Below, piece after piece: positions 31,299 to 41,571 of a DNA stretch of 64,000 nt (position 1 is the first letter of the stretch; each line of letters starts with the position of its first letter). The notes under the pieces are model-generated. The model had not been told where the DNA came from. It saw only the letters and a list, made by a program, of their open reading frames with translations, and did not search any database. Location of the stretch: assembly GCF_032884065.1 (NCBI RefSeq), contig NC_088883.1, positions 30,187,310 through 30,251,309 of the forward strand, written 5' to 3'. Position numbers and translations under genes: made by a program. Source of the stretch: Artemia franciscana (Eukaryota > Arthropoda > Branchiopoda > Anostraca > Artemiidae).

Positions 31299-32409
31299 TA
31301 AAAGAAAAATAAGAATCTACCAGTCCTTAATAAAAAAAAATATATATAAAAAAATAAAATAGTCTTTTTTTTGCTAATTGTTAATTGGTAACCCTAAGAA
31401 ACCATCCCGTAATAAAACATCCTTAAAAGAAAGTACCTTTCAGGAAAACTGAAAGACTCCAAGTGAAAAATTGGCCTATCTTCAAAGAGTGCTCATTATT
31501 CTAAGTAAGTTCAAAATCACATTTTTGCTAAGATTAATCGCAAGAGTGCAACTACTTCATTAACATTTTTCTTAAAATAATTCCTTTAAGTTAAGGATTA
31601 TCTTAAGGGTTAAAATTAGAACTGCCCCGTCGACTAAACGTTTCACCAAATTAGTAGGCGAGACACTTCCTGATTCTTGAACTTTAATTTCTCTAATAAT
31701 ATAACCCATTGCTTGGTAAACATATTTTACCACAAGTATAACTCAGCTGTAACAAAGCATTAATTAGAAAGCTTATTAATATTGCTAAAGCTTATGCATA
31801 GACAGACTTGGACAGAGAGGCATAGACAGACAGACAGACTAGGTTTGGAAACTAAAATTAAATTCGAAATTACAAGAAGTCTACTATACACGAAACCTGA
31901 ATAGAGAAAACAAGGCGCCCTTGCGGGTTGTAGTGGCAAGGCTTGTCGTGTTTCAACTTGCATGACCACAAACAGCCTTAAAGGACTCCTTAAAAGCTAC
32001 CTCTTCATTGCTACAGCCAGCGGTAAAGTGAACAAATAAAAGTAAATCGCAACAAACTGTAAATTGAATTTTGACAAACCCAAAGTCCCCGTAAGCCAAT
32101 AATCGGTAATTGGAGCTGGTGTTGTTTACGAACTTCGTCTGAGTTCGTTGACAACATTAATTCGATTTCCCCATTACTATTTCTTCATTGCCTCAACCCA
32201 TGTTAGACCAATTAATTCTTCCCATTATATAGAATATTCGCCCGTTTTTGAACGAATTTAAGTAAAAATCCTTGTACATTGTATTTCTCCACTTATTACT
32301 TGACGTTTCTAATTTGTAACTTGCAAAACATTTCTTATTTCTCGCTTCCGATTTCCCCAAGTTATTAAATCCCTCTTAAATTATTAACTACCCCATTTAC
32401 CACCAAAAT
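31299..32409 (+). other. Non-coding gap before the accessory genes
   Basis: About 1.1 kb with no long ORF. It contains a short gacagaca repeat near 31800-31840. It may hold splice sites for accessory or env mRNAs, but I could not identify them. Confidence 0.4.
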
Positions 32410-33009
32410 ATGTCCAAAGCCATTATAGATACAGAATTTATTTCAATTATCCATGCTAAGGAAAACATTATATATGCGGCCGCGATTTTAGTGCAGGATA
32501 AGAATGGTAAAGAGGTGTATGCTGAAACATGGTACCTCAATTACGATTTAACAAAATTTGAACCTCATACATATAGATTTGGCTTAAAATTAGCGAATAC
32601 TCCTAAATATCAACCCGCGAGAGGAGAAGTAAAAATAAAGTATTCAAATAAAAATAAGAAAGGAAAAAACTTGACAAGCCTTCAACTATTAATAAGAAAA
32701 CTACAACAAAAATTTAATATAAGCTATTGGTTTTGCAAGGGCCCAAACCAAACTGATCTACTTTTAATTGATAAATGTAGACCACCGAAAATTTGTTATA
32801 AGATCGAGGAAAATGAAAATTGTATTAAGTACGAAGGAATTCACCACCCCTTAGATGAAATCCGACATTACGCCAAATTTATGTATGATCCAACGTCCCA
32901 AGATTACGCAGTAAGGGGAAATAACATTTTCTTAAAGAGAAAAAAATCGGTAGAAGCAAAAAAAGACGCATATAAAGGTAAATTAAAATCAAGAAAATTC
33001 AAACAATAA
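32410..33009 (+). CDS. Accessory protein 1, possible DEDDh exonuclease-like
   Basis: 199 residues from ATG 32410, not a known retroelement protein. The start IIDTEF has the D-x-E pattern (D7, E9) of exonuclease motif I, followed by a beta-hairpin region with DKNGKEVYAETWY. A motif-II-like FCKGPNQTDLLLID (D116) and a motif-III-like HHPLDEIRH (H145/H146, D149) follow. The order fits the RNase H-fold DEDDh family, but the final aspartate position carries Glu, so activity is doubtful. The C-terminus is very basic (about residues 175-199). It is the first of the accessory ORFs, and its function is inferred. Confidence 0.6.
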   Translation: MSKAIIDTEFISIIHAKENIIYAAAILVQDKNGKEVYAETWYLNYDLTKFEPHTYRFGLKLANTPKYQPARGEVKIKYSNKNKKGKNLTSLQLLIRKLQQKFNISYWFCKGPNQTDLLLIDKCRPPKICYKIEENENCIKYEGIHHPLDEIRHYAKFMYDPTSQDYAVRGNNIFLKRKKSVEAKKDAYKGKLKSRKFKQ

Positions 33010-33122
33010 ACAAAATCTACAATTTTTTTAGACGAAACACCAGAAGGACTCAAGGCGGAAAAAGGTAATTACTCATTAGATAATTAGCCTGCTTATACGT
33101 GTGACTAATACTAACCGGGAAA

Positions 33123-33968
33123 ATGCCGCGACAAAGATCCTTAAGTAATACCGACACCCTAGAACCCGACCAAGACCTGATATTTGCGAGACCAGAATTT
33201 TGGATTTCAAATAAAACCCTAAGTTTACCAAACCTCTCGGTAATAGACTATGAATTACGGGAAATAATCTTCGAATCCGCAATAACTAATGCAATAAGGA
33301 ACTTGGAATATAATACCTTATATTCATTATTGCAAGTTCCCGTTATTTTTAACGAGGATCTCATAATACACGGAATAATCATCCTATTATACGGATCATT
33401 TTCACTAGATATATTGAGCAAAGATTACGATTATAGGCACAAAAATGCTTCATACACCTTCGCAGCCCTACTCCAAGCAATGCCCCCCGTTGCGTATCCT
33501 TTAATAGCATCTTTAATACGCGAAAATTTTTGGCACATAGAACAAGAATCAGGTTTCAAAATACTATGGCCCTTAAAGTTCCTGGACTTACTACTAAATG
33601 TGAATTACAAAATAGTGGAAGATGAAAATATATTGTTGGGAATATATGAACACTATTTGAGATACAGTACCAATTTTGACCCAATAATTGTAAAAAATTC
33701 AACCCATTATATTTATGATGAACAGTATATGGAGTTAATAAATGTAACGACAAAATTCTACATGAATGATGAAAATTTTGGATCAAAAATTTTGCCAGAT
33801 AAAGACATCATTGTGTATGAGAAATTCCTAGACACAGCTAGCCCGCTATGCTTTCGTAAGGAATTGATTTATAAAATAATTCACACGACCTCAGATAAAC
33901 TCAGTCTAAAAGATCTATGCAGGAAGAAAATACAACAAGTATTAAGGAAAAGGGACATTAATTATTAA
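33123..33968 (+). CDS. Accessory protein 2a, SOCS-box-like, truncated paralogue
   Basis: 281 residues from ATG 33123. It is a clear paralogue of the next gene over most of its length. Shared motifs include SLPNLS, a NLEYNTLY-type segment, a SLIRENFW segment, ILWPLKFL and a DIIVYEKF segment. It ends inside a BC-box-like motif (LSLKDLCRKKI, residues 260-270, C266), the Elongin-binding half of a SOCS box. The Cullin-box half is missing because the frame stops at 33966-33968; its C-terminal counterpart lies in another frame at 33980-34183. This looks like a small deletion or frameshift in one copy. Role inferred as substrate-recruiting adaptor of a ubiquitin ligase. Confidence 0.65.
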   Translation: MPRQRSLSNTDTLEPDQDLIFARPEFWISNKTLSLPNLSVIDYELREIIFESAITNAIRNLEYNTLYSLLQVPVIFNEDLIIHGIIILLYGSFSLDILSKDYDYRHKNASYTFAALLQAMPPVAYPLIASLIRENFWHIEQESGFKILWPLKFLDLLLNVNYKIVEDENILLGIYEHYLRYSTNFDPIIVKNSTHYIYDEQYMELINVTTKFYMNDENFGSKILPDKDIIVYEKFLDTASPLCFRKELIYKIIHTTSDKLSLKDLCRKKIQQVLRKRDINY

Positions 33969-33979
33969 AGAAATATATA

Positions 33980-34183
33980 ATGTACATGGAAAACGGCCCC
34001 GAAATCAACGAAAAGGACTTCCAGTTAACATTTAAAACCCCCTATCTTTTAAAGTCAGAGTACAATTTACTGGCCAATAGTGGGCCAATTTTAAGAATAA
34101 CAGAAAATTATGAAATTGACGGTCCTTTTTTACCCTTTACCCTTTTTTCTCCTCCCCCCTTATGTAACTTTTCTAATTTGTAG
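33980..34183 (+). pseudogene. Detached C-terminal remnant of accessory protein 2a
   Basis: A 67-codon frame that aligns with the C-terminus of the paralogue 34351-35487. Both have a LTF segment, then a GPI segment (GPILRITENYEID against GPIFNVQNNFDIN). It is in a different frame from 33123-33968, and about a dozen residues between the two parts are absent, including the LQIP-type Cullin-box core. Confidence 0.65.
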
Positions 34184-34350
34184 ACGAGGAAGAACCGTGT
34201 AAAATAAAAGAAAAATTTGGTTGGCAGAGAATAGAAATCAATACCTTAATAAACACGTCATACGCGATTCTAGAAGAAACCAGTGTCAAGGTAACCGCCA
34301 ATTAACTTACTAACCTGCTTATAACTAACAAAAATTGAAAAAGAAATATC

Positions 34351-35487
34351 ATGCCATTAAAAAGAACCTTAAGTTATCCCAACCTCACCAGGTTGAGGAA
34401 TGGGGAAAGTTTTGATATAAAAACTAGAACCATAAAAACTCCCTCTAGATACCTGAAAAACCGAACAGCTTGGTTTCCGTGTAAAACACAAAGTTTGCCA
34501 AATTTGTCAGAAAGTGAACACGAATTATCAGACCAAGATTTAGAAAATGCCGTTCAGAAAGCAACAAGAGAATTACAATACCAAACTCTCTACAACCTTC
34601 TCGAAATTCCTGTAAGCATCACTAATAAGCTAATAACAAGAATTTTGTTCATCTTGTTATTTTGTTCATTTACACGCAAGATAAGAAGAGAAAACTTCCA
34701 ATATAAACAGCTACTTGCGTCTCGGACTTTTACGATATTACTTAACAAAATCCCCCTCAAGAAATACCCTCTAGTAGCAACATTGATCAGCGAAAATTTC
34801 TGGAGAATCTATAATGAAGGAGGCTATACAATCATATGGCCTCTCAGATTTTTGTCAATGTTGATAAAAAGAAATACAAATGTCTTGTTGGAAAAACCAA
34901 GCATACTAAACAAAATTTATAAAGACTACAAGAACCATTATTCAGCTAGTAACTTGATAAGAAACGGCCGAAAATTCCATATTTATGAACCAGATTACAA
35001 TGAACTGAAACAAATAATCTTTACCTGTAACGAATGCGATGACAACTTTGCGTCAAAAATAGCACCTCAAACAGATATAATCGTATTTGAAAAATTAATG
35101 AACTGTAGGGACCCCCTATTTTTCCATAAAATATTAATTTTCAAAGTAATCCATAACGTGTCAGGACCCTTAACCTTAAAAGAACAGTGCAGAAGGCACG
35201 TCCGACTTCTTATGCGGAAAAGAAATATAAATTATACCCTGCGGAGCCTTCAAATACCTAAAAATTTACAAAAATATCTTATGTTCGCGGAAGACAATTC
35301 AGAAAATAAAGGTCAAATATCTGAATTAACCTTTTGGTCAGCTCATATTCCTAGATCAAAAGATTTTTTAACATATATAGGCGGACCAATTTTCAACGTG
35401 CAAAATAATTTCGACATCAACTGTCTACTTTACAAAAATTTTAAACCTTCGAGTAACAAACAGCTAATCCCGCGAAATTATCCATGA
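34351..35487 (+). CDS. Accessory protein 2b with SOCS-box-like motif
   Basis: 378 residues from ATG 34351, intact. Residues 45-270 form a helical region shared with the preceding paralogue and not recognised otherwise. Residues 273-312 resemble a SOCS box: a BC-box-like LTLKEQCRRHV (C280) that would bind Elongin B/C, then a Cullin5-box-like core LQIP (300-303) and LQKYL (306-310). This is the layout used by SOCS and ankyrin-SOCS proteins. Another 65 residues follow. A tandem duplication of about 1.2 kb produced the pair, and both copies are preceded by similar ~60-base leaders with cctgcttata. Target unknown. The E3-adaptor role is inference from the motif. Confidence 0.65.
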   Translation: MPLKRTLSYPNLTRLRNGESFDIKTRTIKTPSRYLKNRTAWFPCKTQSLPNLSESEHELSDQDLENAVQKATRELQYQTLYNLLEIPVSITNKLITRILFILLFCSFTRKIRRENFQYKQLLASRTFTILLNKIPLKKYPLVATLISENFWRIYNEGGYTIIWPLRFLSMLIKRNTNVLLEKPSILNKIYKDYKNHYSASNLIRNGRKFHIYEPDYNELKQIIFTCNECDDNFASKIAPQTDIIVFEKLMNCRDPLFFHKILIFKVIHNVSGPLTLKEQCRRHVRLLMRKRNINYTLRSLQIPKNLQKYLMFAEDNSENKGQISELTFWSAHIPRSKDFLTYIGGPIFNVQNNFDINCLLYKNFKPSSNKQLIPRNYP

Positions 35488-35560
35488 AAACATGCCTAAC
35501 TCTTAATATAACCCAATTTAATTTTTTTTAGAAATTGGACTGGTCTAAAGATTTGAAGTA

Positions 35561-36196
35561 ATGGAATCTCGGCCGCATTACTTCCTCGCAATCCAAGTTA
35601 AAAACCCTCAGATAAGGATGAATGCTTCATTAATGCAAAAACACGTAATTGAAACAAACCCTATGTTAACAAAAGCCTTAATCAAACAAAACTCTTTCCA
35701 TCTAACGTTAAAAGTATTGCATCTGAAAAATAATACTGAAATTGAACATGTAAAAAGTGCTTTTGTCAAGACCATAGAAAAATATAGACAAAATTTCACA
35801 AATGAAAAACTTTATCTTGATTTTCAAGGCATCGGGGATTTCTTTAAGCAAATTATATATGCAAAATTAGAGAACGAAGAGGTAGTTAAAACACGCTTAA
35901 ATCCAATCATAGAAGAAATCTCGAAAGAAATTACCAAAAGCGGAGTACAAATTGTAAATCAAGAAAACTGGAAGCCACATTTAACGTTAGTTGACCTAAG
36001 AAAAGTAAAAAAGCTAAGGAAAGAGGCACGAAAACTTCACCCCTCGTTAACTTCAAATTTTAAAAACATGAAATTTGGAAGAGAACTTGTAAACGGGTTA
36101 CAATTACTATCAATTTTCGGACCCAAAAGCCAAGAAAACTATTACGAGATAATAGCAGAAGTAACGTTTGAACAAAACACCCCTAAATGCAACTAA
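35561..36196 (+). CDS. 2H phosphoesterase, AKAP7-like
   Basis: 211 residues from ATG 35561. It has the two HxT motifs that define 2H phosphoesterases: HLTL at residues 47-50 and HLTL at residues 140-143, each on a predicted strand. The start (HYFLAIQVKNPQI), the helix reading NPMLTKALI and the GIGDFF strand match the AKAP7 nuclear-domain family. Known members include animal AKAP7 and the C-terminal domain of rotavirus VP3 and coronavirus NS2, which cleave 2',5'-oligoadenylates. Here it would be a cytosolic or nuclear phosphodiesterase. Substrate is not known in arthropods. It lies 73 bases after the SOCS-like gene in the same orientation. Confidence 0.85.
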   Translation: MESRPHYFLAIQVKNPQIRMNASLMQKHVIETNPMLTKALIKQNSFHLTLKVLHLKNNTEIEHVKSAFVKTIEKYRQNFTNEKLYLDFQGIGDFFKQIIYAKLENEEVVKTRLNPIIEEISKEITKSGVQIVNQENWKPHLTLVDLRKVKKLRKEARKLHPSLTSNFKNMKFGRELVNGLQLLSIFGPKSQENYYEIIAEVTFEQNTPKCN

Positions 36197-37970
36197 AAGT
36201 AAAACAAATGAAGTAAAAACGTTTCAGGAACAGGAAGGAGAACGAAACAGGAAATATATGGCGGTAAGGAAACGATTTTTCAAAATAAATTACGCTTACC
36301 AAAACTAACATTGCAAAAAAATATATATATATAACCTCCGTATAACTATCTTAATTCATATACTTATAGTAAGACAAATATGTTAAAAATTACCAAAATC
36401 GTCGGACCTGTGAACTTTACAAACTATTATAAATAAGTGTAATAGCATATACCACACGAAAAATCTAAACTTAACACTTAGCCTACTGACCCCTTATAAT
36501 ATTAATATATACATTCAATAAAATTAGACTGGCTAATAAAAAAAAAAAAAATTTTTTTGGAGAATCGGAGTGACTATATGTGACTATAGCGTGTCATAAA
36601 TAAAAAAAAAATATATAATTTTTTTTCTCTTCTCATAATTTTAACAAAAAATGTCCCAAAAGCATTTAACAAAATTCAATCTCTTACCTTATGCGATCTC
36701 TTACCTACATGGATTCATGACACGGTCCGAACTTTGAAAAATACTTCAAATATCAAGCTTTGAAAATATATCAAAACATAATAACTATATTTGATAAGCA
36801 TGTGTTCACAAAGTATACTTATATATCCCGCTTAGATAACAGAATATAGTCTTCCCATCTAAACAACTGAACAATGTATTGTAAGACGAGACTTTTATAT
36901 AACGATAAACGAAAACAACCTTTAGTATTAAGGCCAACATAGTCGCATCATCCTATTGAAACATCGCTACATCAGATTACAAAGTAATACATTGTTCTTA
37001 ATTTGACTAGCTCTCATTCCAAATGCAAAGTGCTGTAATAAAACCCTCAATTATTATCTACTTACATCTACTTGAGGTAGTAAATACCTCAAATCTAAAG
37101 GTTTTTCGAAAAAGCCATAATTATACTGCACATCTTCAACCGACAAGATAATTGGGATAGGAAAGTATTTCTACCTAATGAAAAAATACTTATTTTTTTT
37201 CCTTATTCAATCAAGTTGAAAATAACACACTTATCTATTTCCTAACTAAACTGAAAATTTTATATAAGGAAAAACTTAATGAGAAACATTTAATAAACCG
37301 TATAAAATTACGCCATATTGCGCTATGTTAGTTAGTAAAATTTAACTAAGATAAGAATGTGCCGCTACGCGCTGCGCTATGCGCCGCATAAGACTAAAAT
37401 TAGATGCGCTAGCAAAACAAAAACAAGTTATTTTTTTAAATTTGTGTTTACCAAAATACACTTTGTGCTGAAGAACTGTGCATATAGTAATAAGGTAAAT
37501 TGGTTTCCTTTTAACCTAAACAAATTGATACAATAATGTTTCTCAATAATCTTCAACGGAGAGAATGTCACCCAGCAATAGCAGGCCCCATTAGCAGAGG
37601 TCTTATTTGAGGAAATATGACTTTTGGTTAGAAGTTAAAACCGACGTACAAATTTGTATATGCTATAATTTGGCATAATTTGTATGCTATTACGAAAAGT
37701 ACATTTTTATCATTTTAAAATAAATGGCCTAGGGAACTTAATTCATGGTCGGTACATATTTCCCTCAACATTATTGATTCAACACCCCTTTCATAAGTGC
37801 CTAAACGAAATTCTCCATAAAATTATAGCACAAAAATTGTCTCAAGGAAACCTAAATGAAAAAAAATGTTATTACTTTAAACTATAGGCCATGATGAACA
37901 ACATTTAAACTCGGTTTGGAAAGTGTGATTTATAACAAATATTTTTGGAAAGCAAAAAAAAGGGGGAAAG

Positions 37971-38015
<45 letters not shown>

Positions 38016-38385
38016 AAATTTTTTCTAATAATTTAACTCTTCTTAAATGATTATGATACAATCTCTTCTTAATTATGAGACAATGTAAGCTTATGAATAC
38101 AAAGCAACTAATAACCTACGACTTTTCAATTAAACTAGGCTAAAATTCGACCGAATTTAAATTAGTGGTTAAAATTTTTTTTTTTTTTTTTACCAATTAG
38201 GCTACTTAACTTTCAGCGGAAAGGAGTTCAAGCACAAAACAACGCTAACATGTCGGAATTCAAACCCTTATACCTCAATATAACACCCTCAGCCAATTTG
38301 TGCCAGTTTGGCATAGCTATAATTATCTCCCAAAGTGCATACCAGGAAAGCTGTGATCTGTATCTTTGAGATATAGTTACTAGGC

Positions 38386-38500
38386 CTTATAATTTTATTA
38401 TTTAATAACAAACCCTCATTTTAAGCTTTAGACTATATTAAGCCATCTATAATTGGATTTAAACTAAATTCAAATTTAAACCATAAATCAAAAATTTTCT
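38386..38500 (+). repeat. 115-bp direct repeat upstream of env, copy 1
   Basis: Almost identical to 39227-39341, which ends ~45 bases before the env ATG. Landmark: ttaagccatctataattgg. Confidence 0.85.
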
Positions 38501-39226
38501 GTAACAAAATAGGCTAATAAATTTCTACTCCATAACAAATTAGTAACTTAAGCTTTAGGCCATAATAAACAAATAATTATTTCATAATTTTATCTGATAA
38601 AAAAAAGAAGAAAAAAAAAGAATACTACTTTTAACCAAAATACTAAATTATCAAGTAGTATAACCCTAATAGCATTTACCACTCCCCTACCCCATATTTT
38701 ATTAAATTAAAAAAAATATATATATAATAATTTTTTTATGAACTGATATGGTAACGTTTACTCGCTTTGCCCTAATTCCTTATATTAGCTAACAGATGGA
38801 AATGAAGAACTAACAGAAATAAAAGTTAATCCTTCACCAGACCTCAAAACGAAATTTCAACCAAGATCGCTAATAACTTGTTATCATTTAAGGTTTTATT
38901 TCATTTCTTTTGTTTAATAGTAATATGACCATTACGATTCTGAAAACTACATATCCCCAATTTAAACAAAAAAATTAAGGTTTATTGAACTAATTTTTTT
39001 TAGCCTAACATTATTCGCTGTAAAAAACACATACTATTAAATTCTTTAATTATTTTTTGCTCAACTATGCATCTGAAAATTTTGCCTACCGCCCTGTAAC
39101 CAACAAGGCAGTATATACACCTACTGTTTGGCGATGTATACATCAAGAAGTCTTTCTTAGAGACAAATTGTCCTAACCCATGCCAAAGTCTGTACACAGA
39201 TAATATATATATTAATTACTTATGGT

Positions 39227-39341
39227 CTTATAATCTTATTATTTAATAACAAACCCTCATTTTAAGCTTTAGACTATATTAAGCCATCTATAATTGGATT
39301 TAAACTAAATTCAAATTTAAACCATAAATCAAAAATTTTCT
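39227..39341 (+). repeat. 115-bp direct repeat upstream of env, copy 2
   Basis: The partner of 38386-38500, located just before the env start. Confidence 0.85.
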
Positions 39342-39387
39342 CATTTGAAACTGGAGAAAAATTCATAGCTTTCCATTAAACGAATTA

Positions 39388-41571
39388 ATGGAAATCCCCA
39401 AAAGCACCTCAAAAAAATACGAAACGACTACTTTCTGGAAATACGATACTCAGAACGAGGAAACCACAGCAGAAACTGATTTTACTCCAACAACAATTGA
39501 AACTGAACATACCCCAATAACAGAAGTGGAAGAAACATTCCCATCGTCAAACCCCACGACGACTGACCCACAACCAATAGAGTTAGACACCTCAATATCA
39601 GAAATTACTACAAGTACTATCCCTGGTGTACTAATGCCAATTAGAAACGATGAAATTTTAATAACAGTAAGGCAACCATGGCAATCAACTAGCTGGATAT
39701 GGACTTCTTCGAAAAAGGGAAGAATACAAGTTAGATGGCAAATCCCTTTTGTCGAGACAGACTATGGTAGAACACGATGTGTGGATGGAGACAAAAAATG
39801 TCAAGATGAAGGTCACTGGAGAGAATGTTGGACAATAGATGGTAAGAAAACTTGCGCGCGACTGGCCATGGCTGACGAACCAGCGAAGGATGAATTAGAA
39901 CCCCTCCCGGAATTAACCATGGAAAATGCTCATAAAATCTCAACTCATCAGGCATTCCTCATCTTATATAGACAAAGGTTAGAGGCGTTATTTGAACTAT
40001 TCAATACAGAAATACAAAAACTTAAACAAAGCACTACACGTATATTCGAAGTATTTTTCCGAAGAAGTAAATATAAACGATTAACAAGTCTAATCCCAAT
40101 AGTAGGGGAGCTTGCTTCCCGACTATTCGGTTTGTCAACCGAAGAAGATTTGAATATACTAAGAGATAATGTTAAAAGACTCAACACAGCCATGAATACA
40201 ACATTACATGTCCAAAAAATACAAGCAAGTATCGCCAATTATCAAAAAGACAAAATCGAGGCTATATCCAAAAAAATATCAAGAACAGTCAGCACAATGA
40301 ACTATTTAAAGAATGAAGTAGACAGAGTAATCTCTGATTCCAGCCTAACGATGGTGTCACTCGACATTGTTATTATGTCTTTGCTAAACTTAGCCACTGA
40401 CGTCAGTAAATTTGAATTCGCGTTATTTGAATTAACAGGAGGAACTCTTTCTTACGACTTAGTGGATCCCTCGGATCTTAAGAACATCCTAAACGAAATA
40501 AAAACTCACTTAACATTTGGTCTCCACTTACCAGTTGAACCAGAAGTCGCTAACTTGTTTTTATATTATACCAAACTAAAGGTGCATATCACCGAGATCA
40601 ATGAGCAACTGTTTGCTGTAGTCACAATTCCTTTGATTAATCAACAATCAATATACGACCTACACAAAATATCTACATTTCCCATCAACATTAAAGAGAC
40701 AAACTCCTTCATGAGCATCATCCCAGAAGCGGAATATATGTTAATAGATCAAGATAGAAGAAAATACGCACTAGCAAATACCGAAGAATTAAAAGAATGC
40801 GTGTCATTTAAAAATTTGGTCTGCCAACTTACGTTACCTATATATAACGTAAAGATAGGATCATGCATGCTAGATCTATTCCTAAAGGAATCGCAGCAAC
40901 AAAATATTCCTGATTCTTGTGAAGCCTTAATAGGAAATACCAAAAGAGAAACTTTCATTAACTTACCGAACGACTTATGGTTATTTACAGTGCCTAAAAA
41001 GACGGTAGGAACCCTATCCTGCTATAACAATACAGAAAAAATTGACCCCAGCTATCGAACCGAAATATTATTACAGGATGTTGGAACTATTACAAACAAA
41101 CAAGGTTGCAGACTTGTAACTAAAGAAACAACCGTCCAAACACCTCTAATCACAACCAGCACTAATGTCATGAGCCCAAAAATAATAAATTTTCAAGGAA
41201 TAAACTTGTCCTTCACGATTCCGAATATAAATGATGAACAATCTAAAACATCCATATGGCCAAAAATAGAAAAGATTAAAGGTACAATGCAATTAACAAA
41301 AATAAAGGAAGCGTTAGATATGCAAATACCCTTATTCACTGACGAAGACCAAAGATTGAAATACGTGGAGAGCCAATACGGTTTGTTCTCACCAAACTCA
41401 TGGTATAATATTATAATCACTATATTCATGGTATTTCTTATTTCACTAACAATAAGAGCGCTACTAACAATTAACTATGGGAAACTACTGAAGAGAAAAA
41501 GGATAAATACTGATGCAATCGAGGCACAAGAGATGCATCAATTGAACCCTACTGCTCCTGATGATATTTAA
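39388..41571 (+). CDS. env: Envelope fusion glycoprotein, errantivirus/baculovirus F type
   Basis: 727 residues from ATG 39388. The N-terminal ~85 residues are Thr/Ser/Glu-rich, then comes a cysteine-containing domain. A basic furin-like site ends at about R231 and is followed by a hydrophobic segment with LFGLS, as in the F proteins of baculoviruses and the env of gypsy-like errantiviruses. Heptad-like helices fill residues 255-340. A single membrane segment spans about 673-693 and leaves a short basic and acidic tail of 34 residues. No signal peptide is visible at this ATG, and the frame is closed 14 codons upstream, so a spliced 5' exon may supply it. The protein would sit in the particle envelope. 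No frameshift is seen. Confidence 0.88.
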   Translation: MEIPKSTSKKYETTTFWKYDTQNEETTAETDFTPTTIETEHTPITEVEETFPSSNPTTTDPQPIELDTSISEITTSTIPGVLMPIRNDEILITVRQPWQSTSWIWTSSKKGRIQVRWQIPFVETDYGRTRCVDGDKKCQDEGHWRECWTIDGKKTCARLAMADEPAKDELEPLPELTMENAHKISTHQAFLILYRQRLEALFELFNTEIQKLKQSTTRIFEVFFRRSKYKRLTSLIPIVGELASRLFGLSTEEDLNILRDNVKRLNTAMNTTLHVQKIQASIANYQKDKIEAISKKISRTVSTMNYLKNEVDRVISDSSLTMVSLDIVIMSLLNLATDVSKFEFALFELTGGTLSYDLVDPSDLKNILNEIKTHLTFGLHLPVEPEVANLFLYYTKLKVHITEINEQLFAVVTIPLINQQSIYDLHKISTFPINIKETNSFMSIIPEAEYMLIDQDRRKYALANTEELKECVSFKNLVCQLTLPIYNVKIGSCMLDLFLKESQQQNIPDSCEALIGNTKRETFINLPNDLWLFTVPKKTVGTLSCYNNTEKIDPSYRTEILLQDVGTITNKQGCRLVTKETTVQTPLITTSTNVMSPKIINFQGINLSFTIPNINDEQSKTSIWPKIEKIKGTMQLTKIKEALDMQIPLFTDEDQRLKYVESQYGLFSPNSWYNIIITIFMVFLISLTIRALLTINYGKLLKRKRINTDAIEAQEMHQLNPTAPDDI

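Larger units (their letters stand above)
36197..39387 (+). other. 3.2-kb AT-rich non-coding stretch before env
   Basis: No supportable ORF; frames of 60-70 codons here are chance. It contains a long poly(A) run (about 37976-38012), a 115-bp direct repeat (38386-38500 and 39227-39341) and a short GC-rich patch near 37362-37392. It may carry a splice acceptor or leader for env. Confidence 0.5.

Noticed and set aside
31760..31969. Minus-strand Cys-rich 69-codon ORF
   Set aside because: It follows a short cagacaga repeat; no known domain, opposite to all genes of the element.
37684..37887. 67-codon ORF between the 2H gene and env
   Set aside because: No recognisable content, AT-rich context, length expected by chance in a 3.2-kb stretch.
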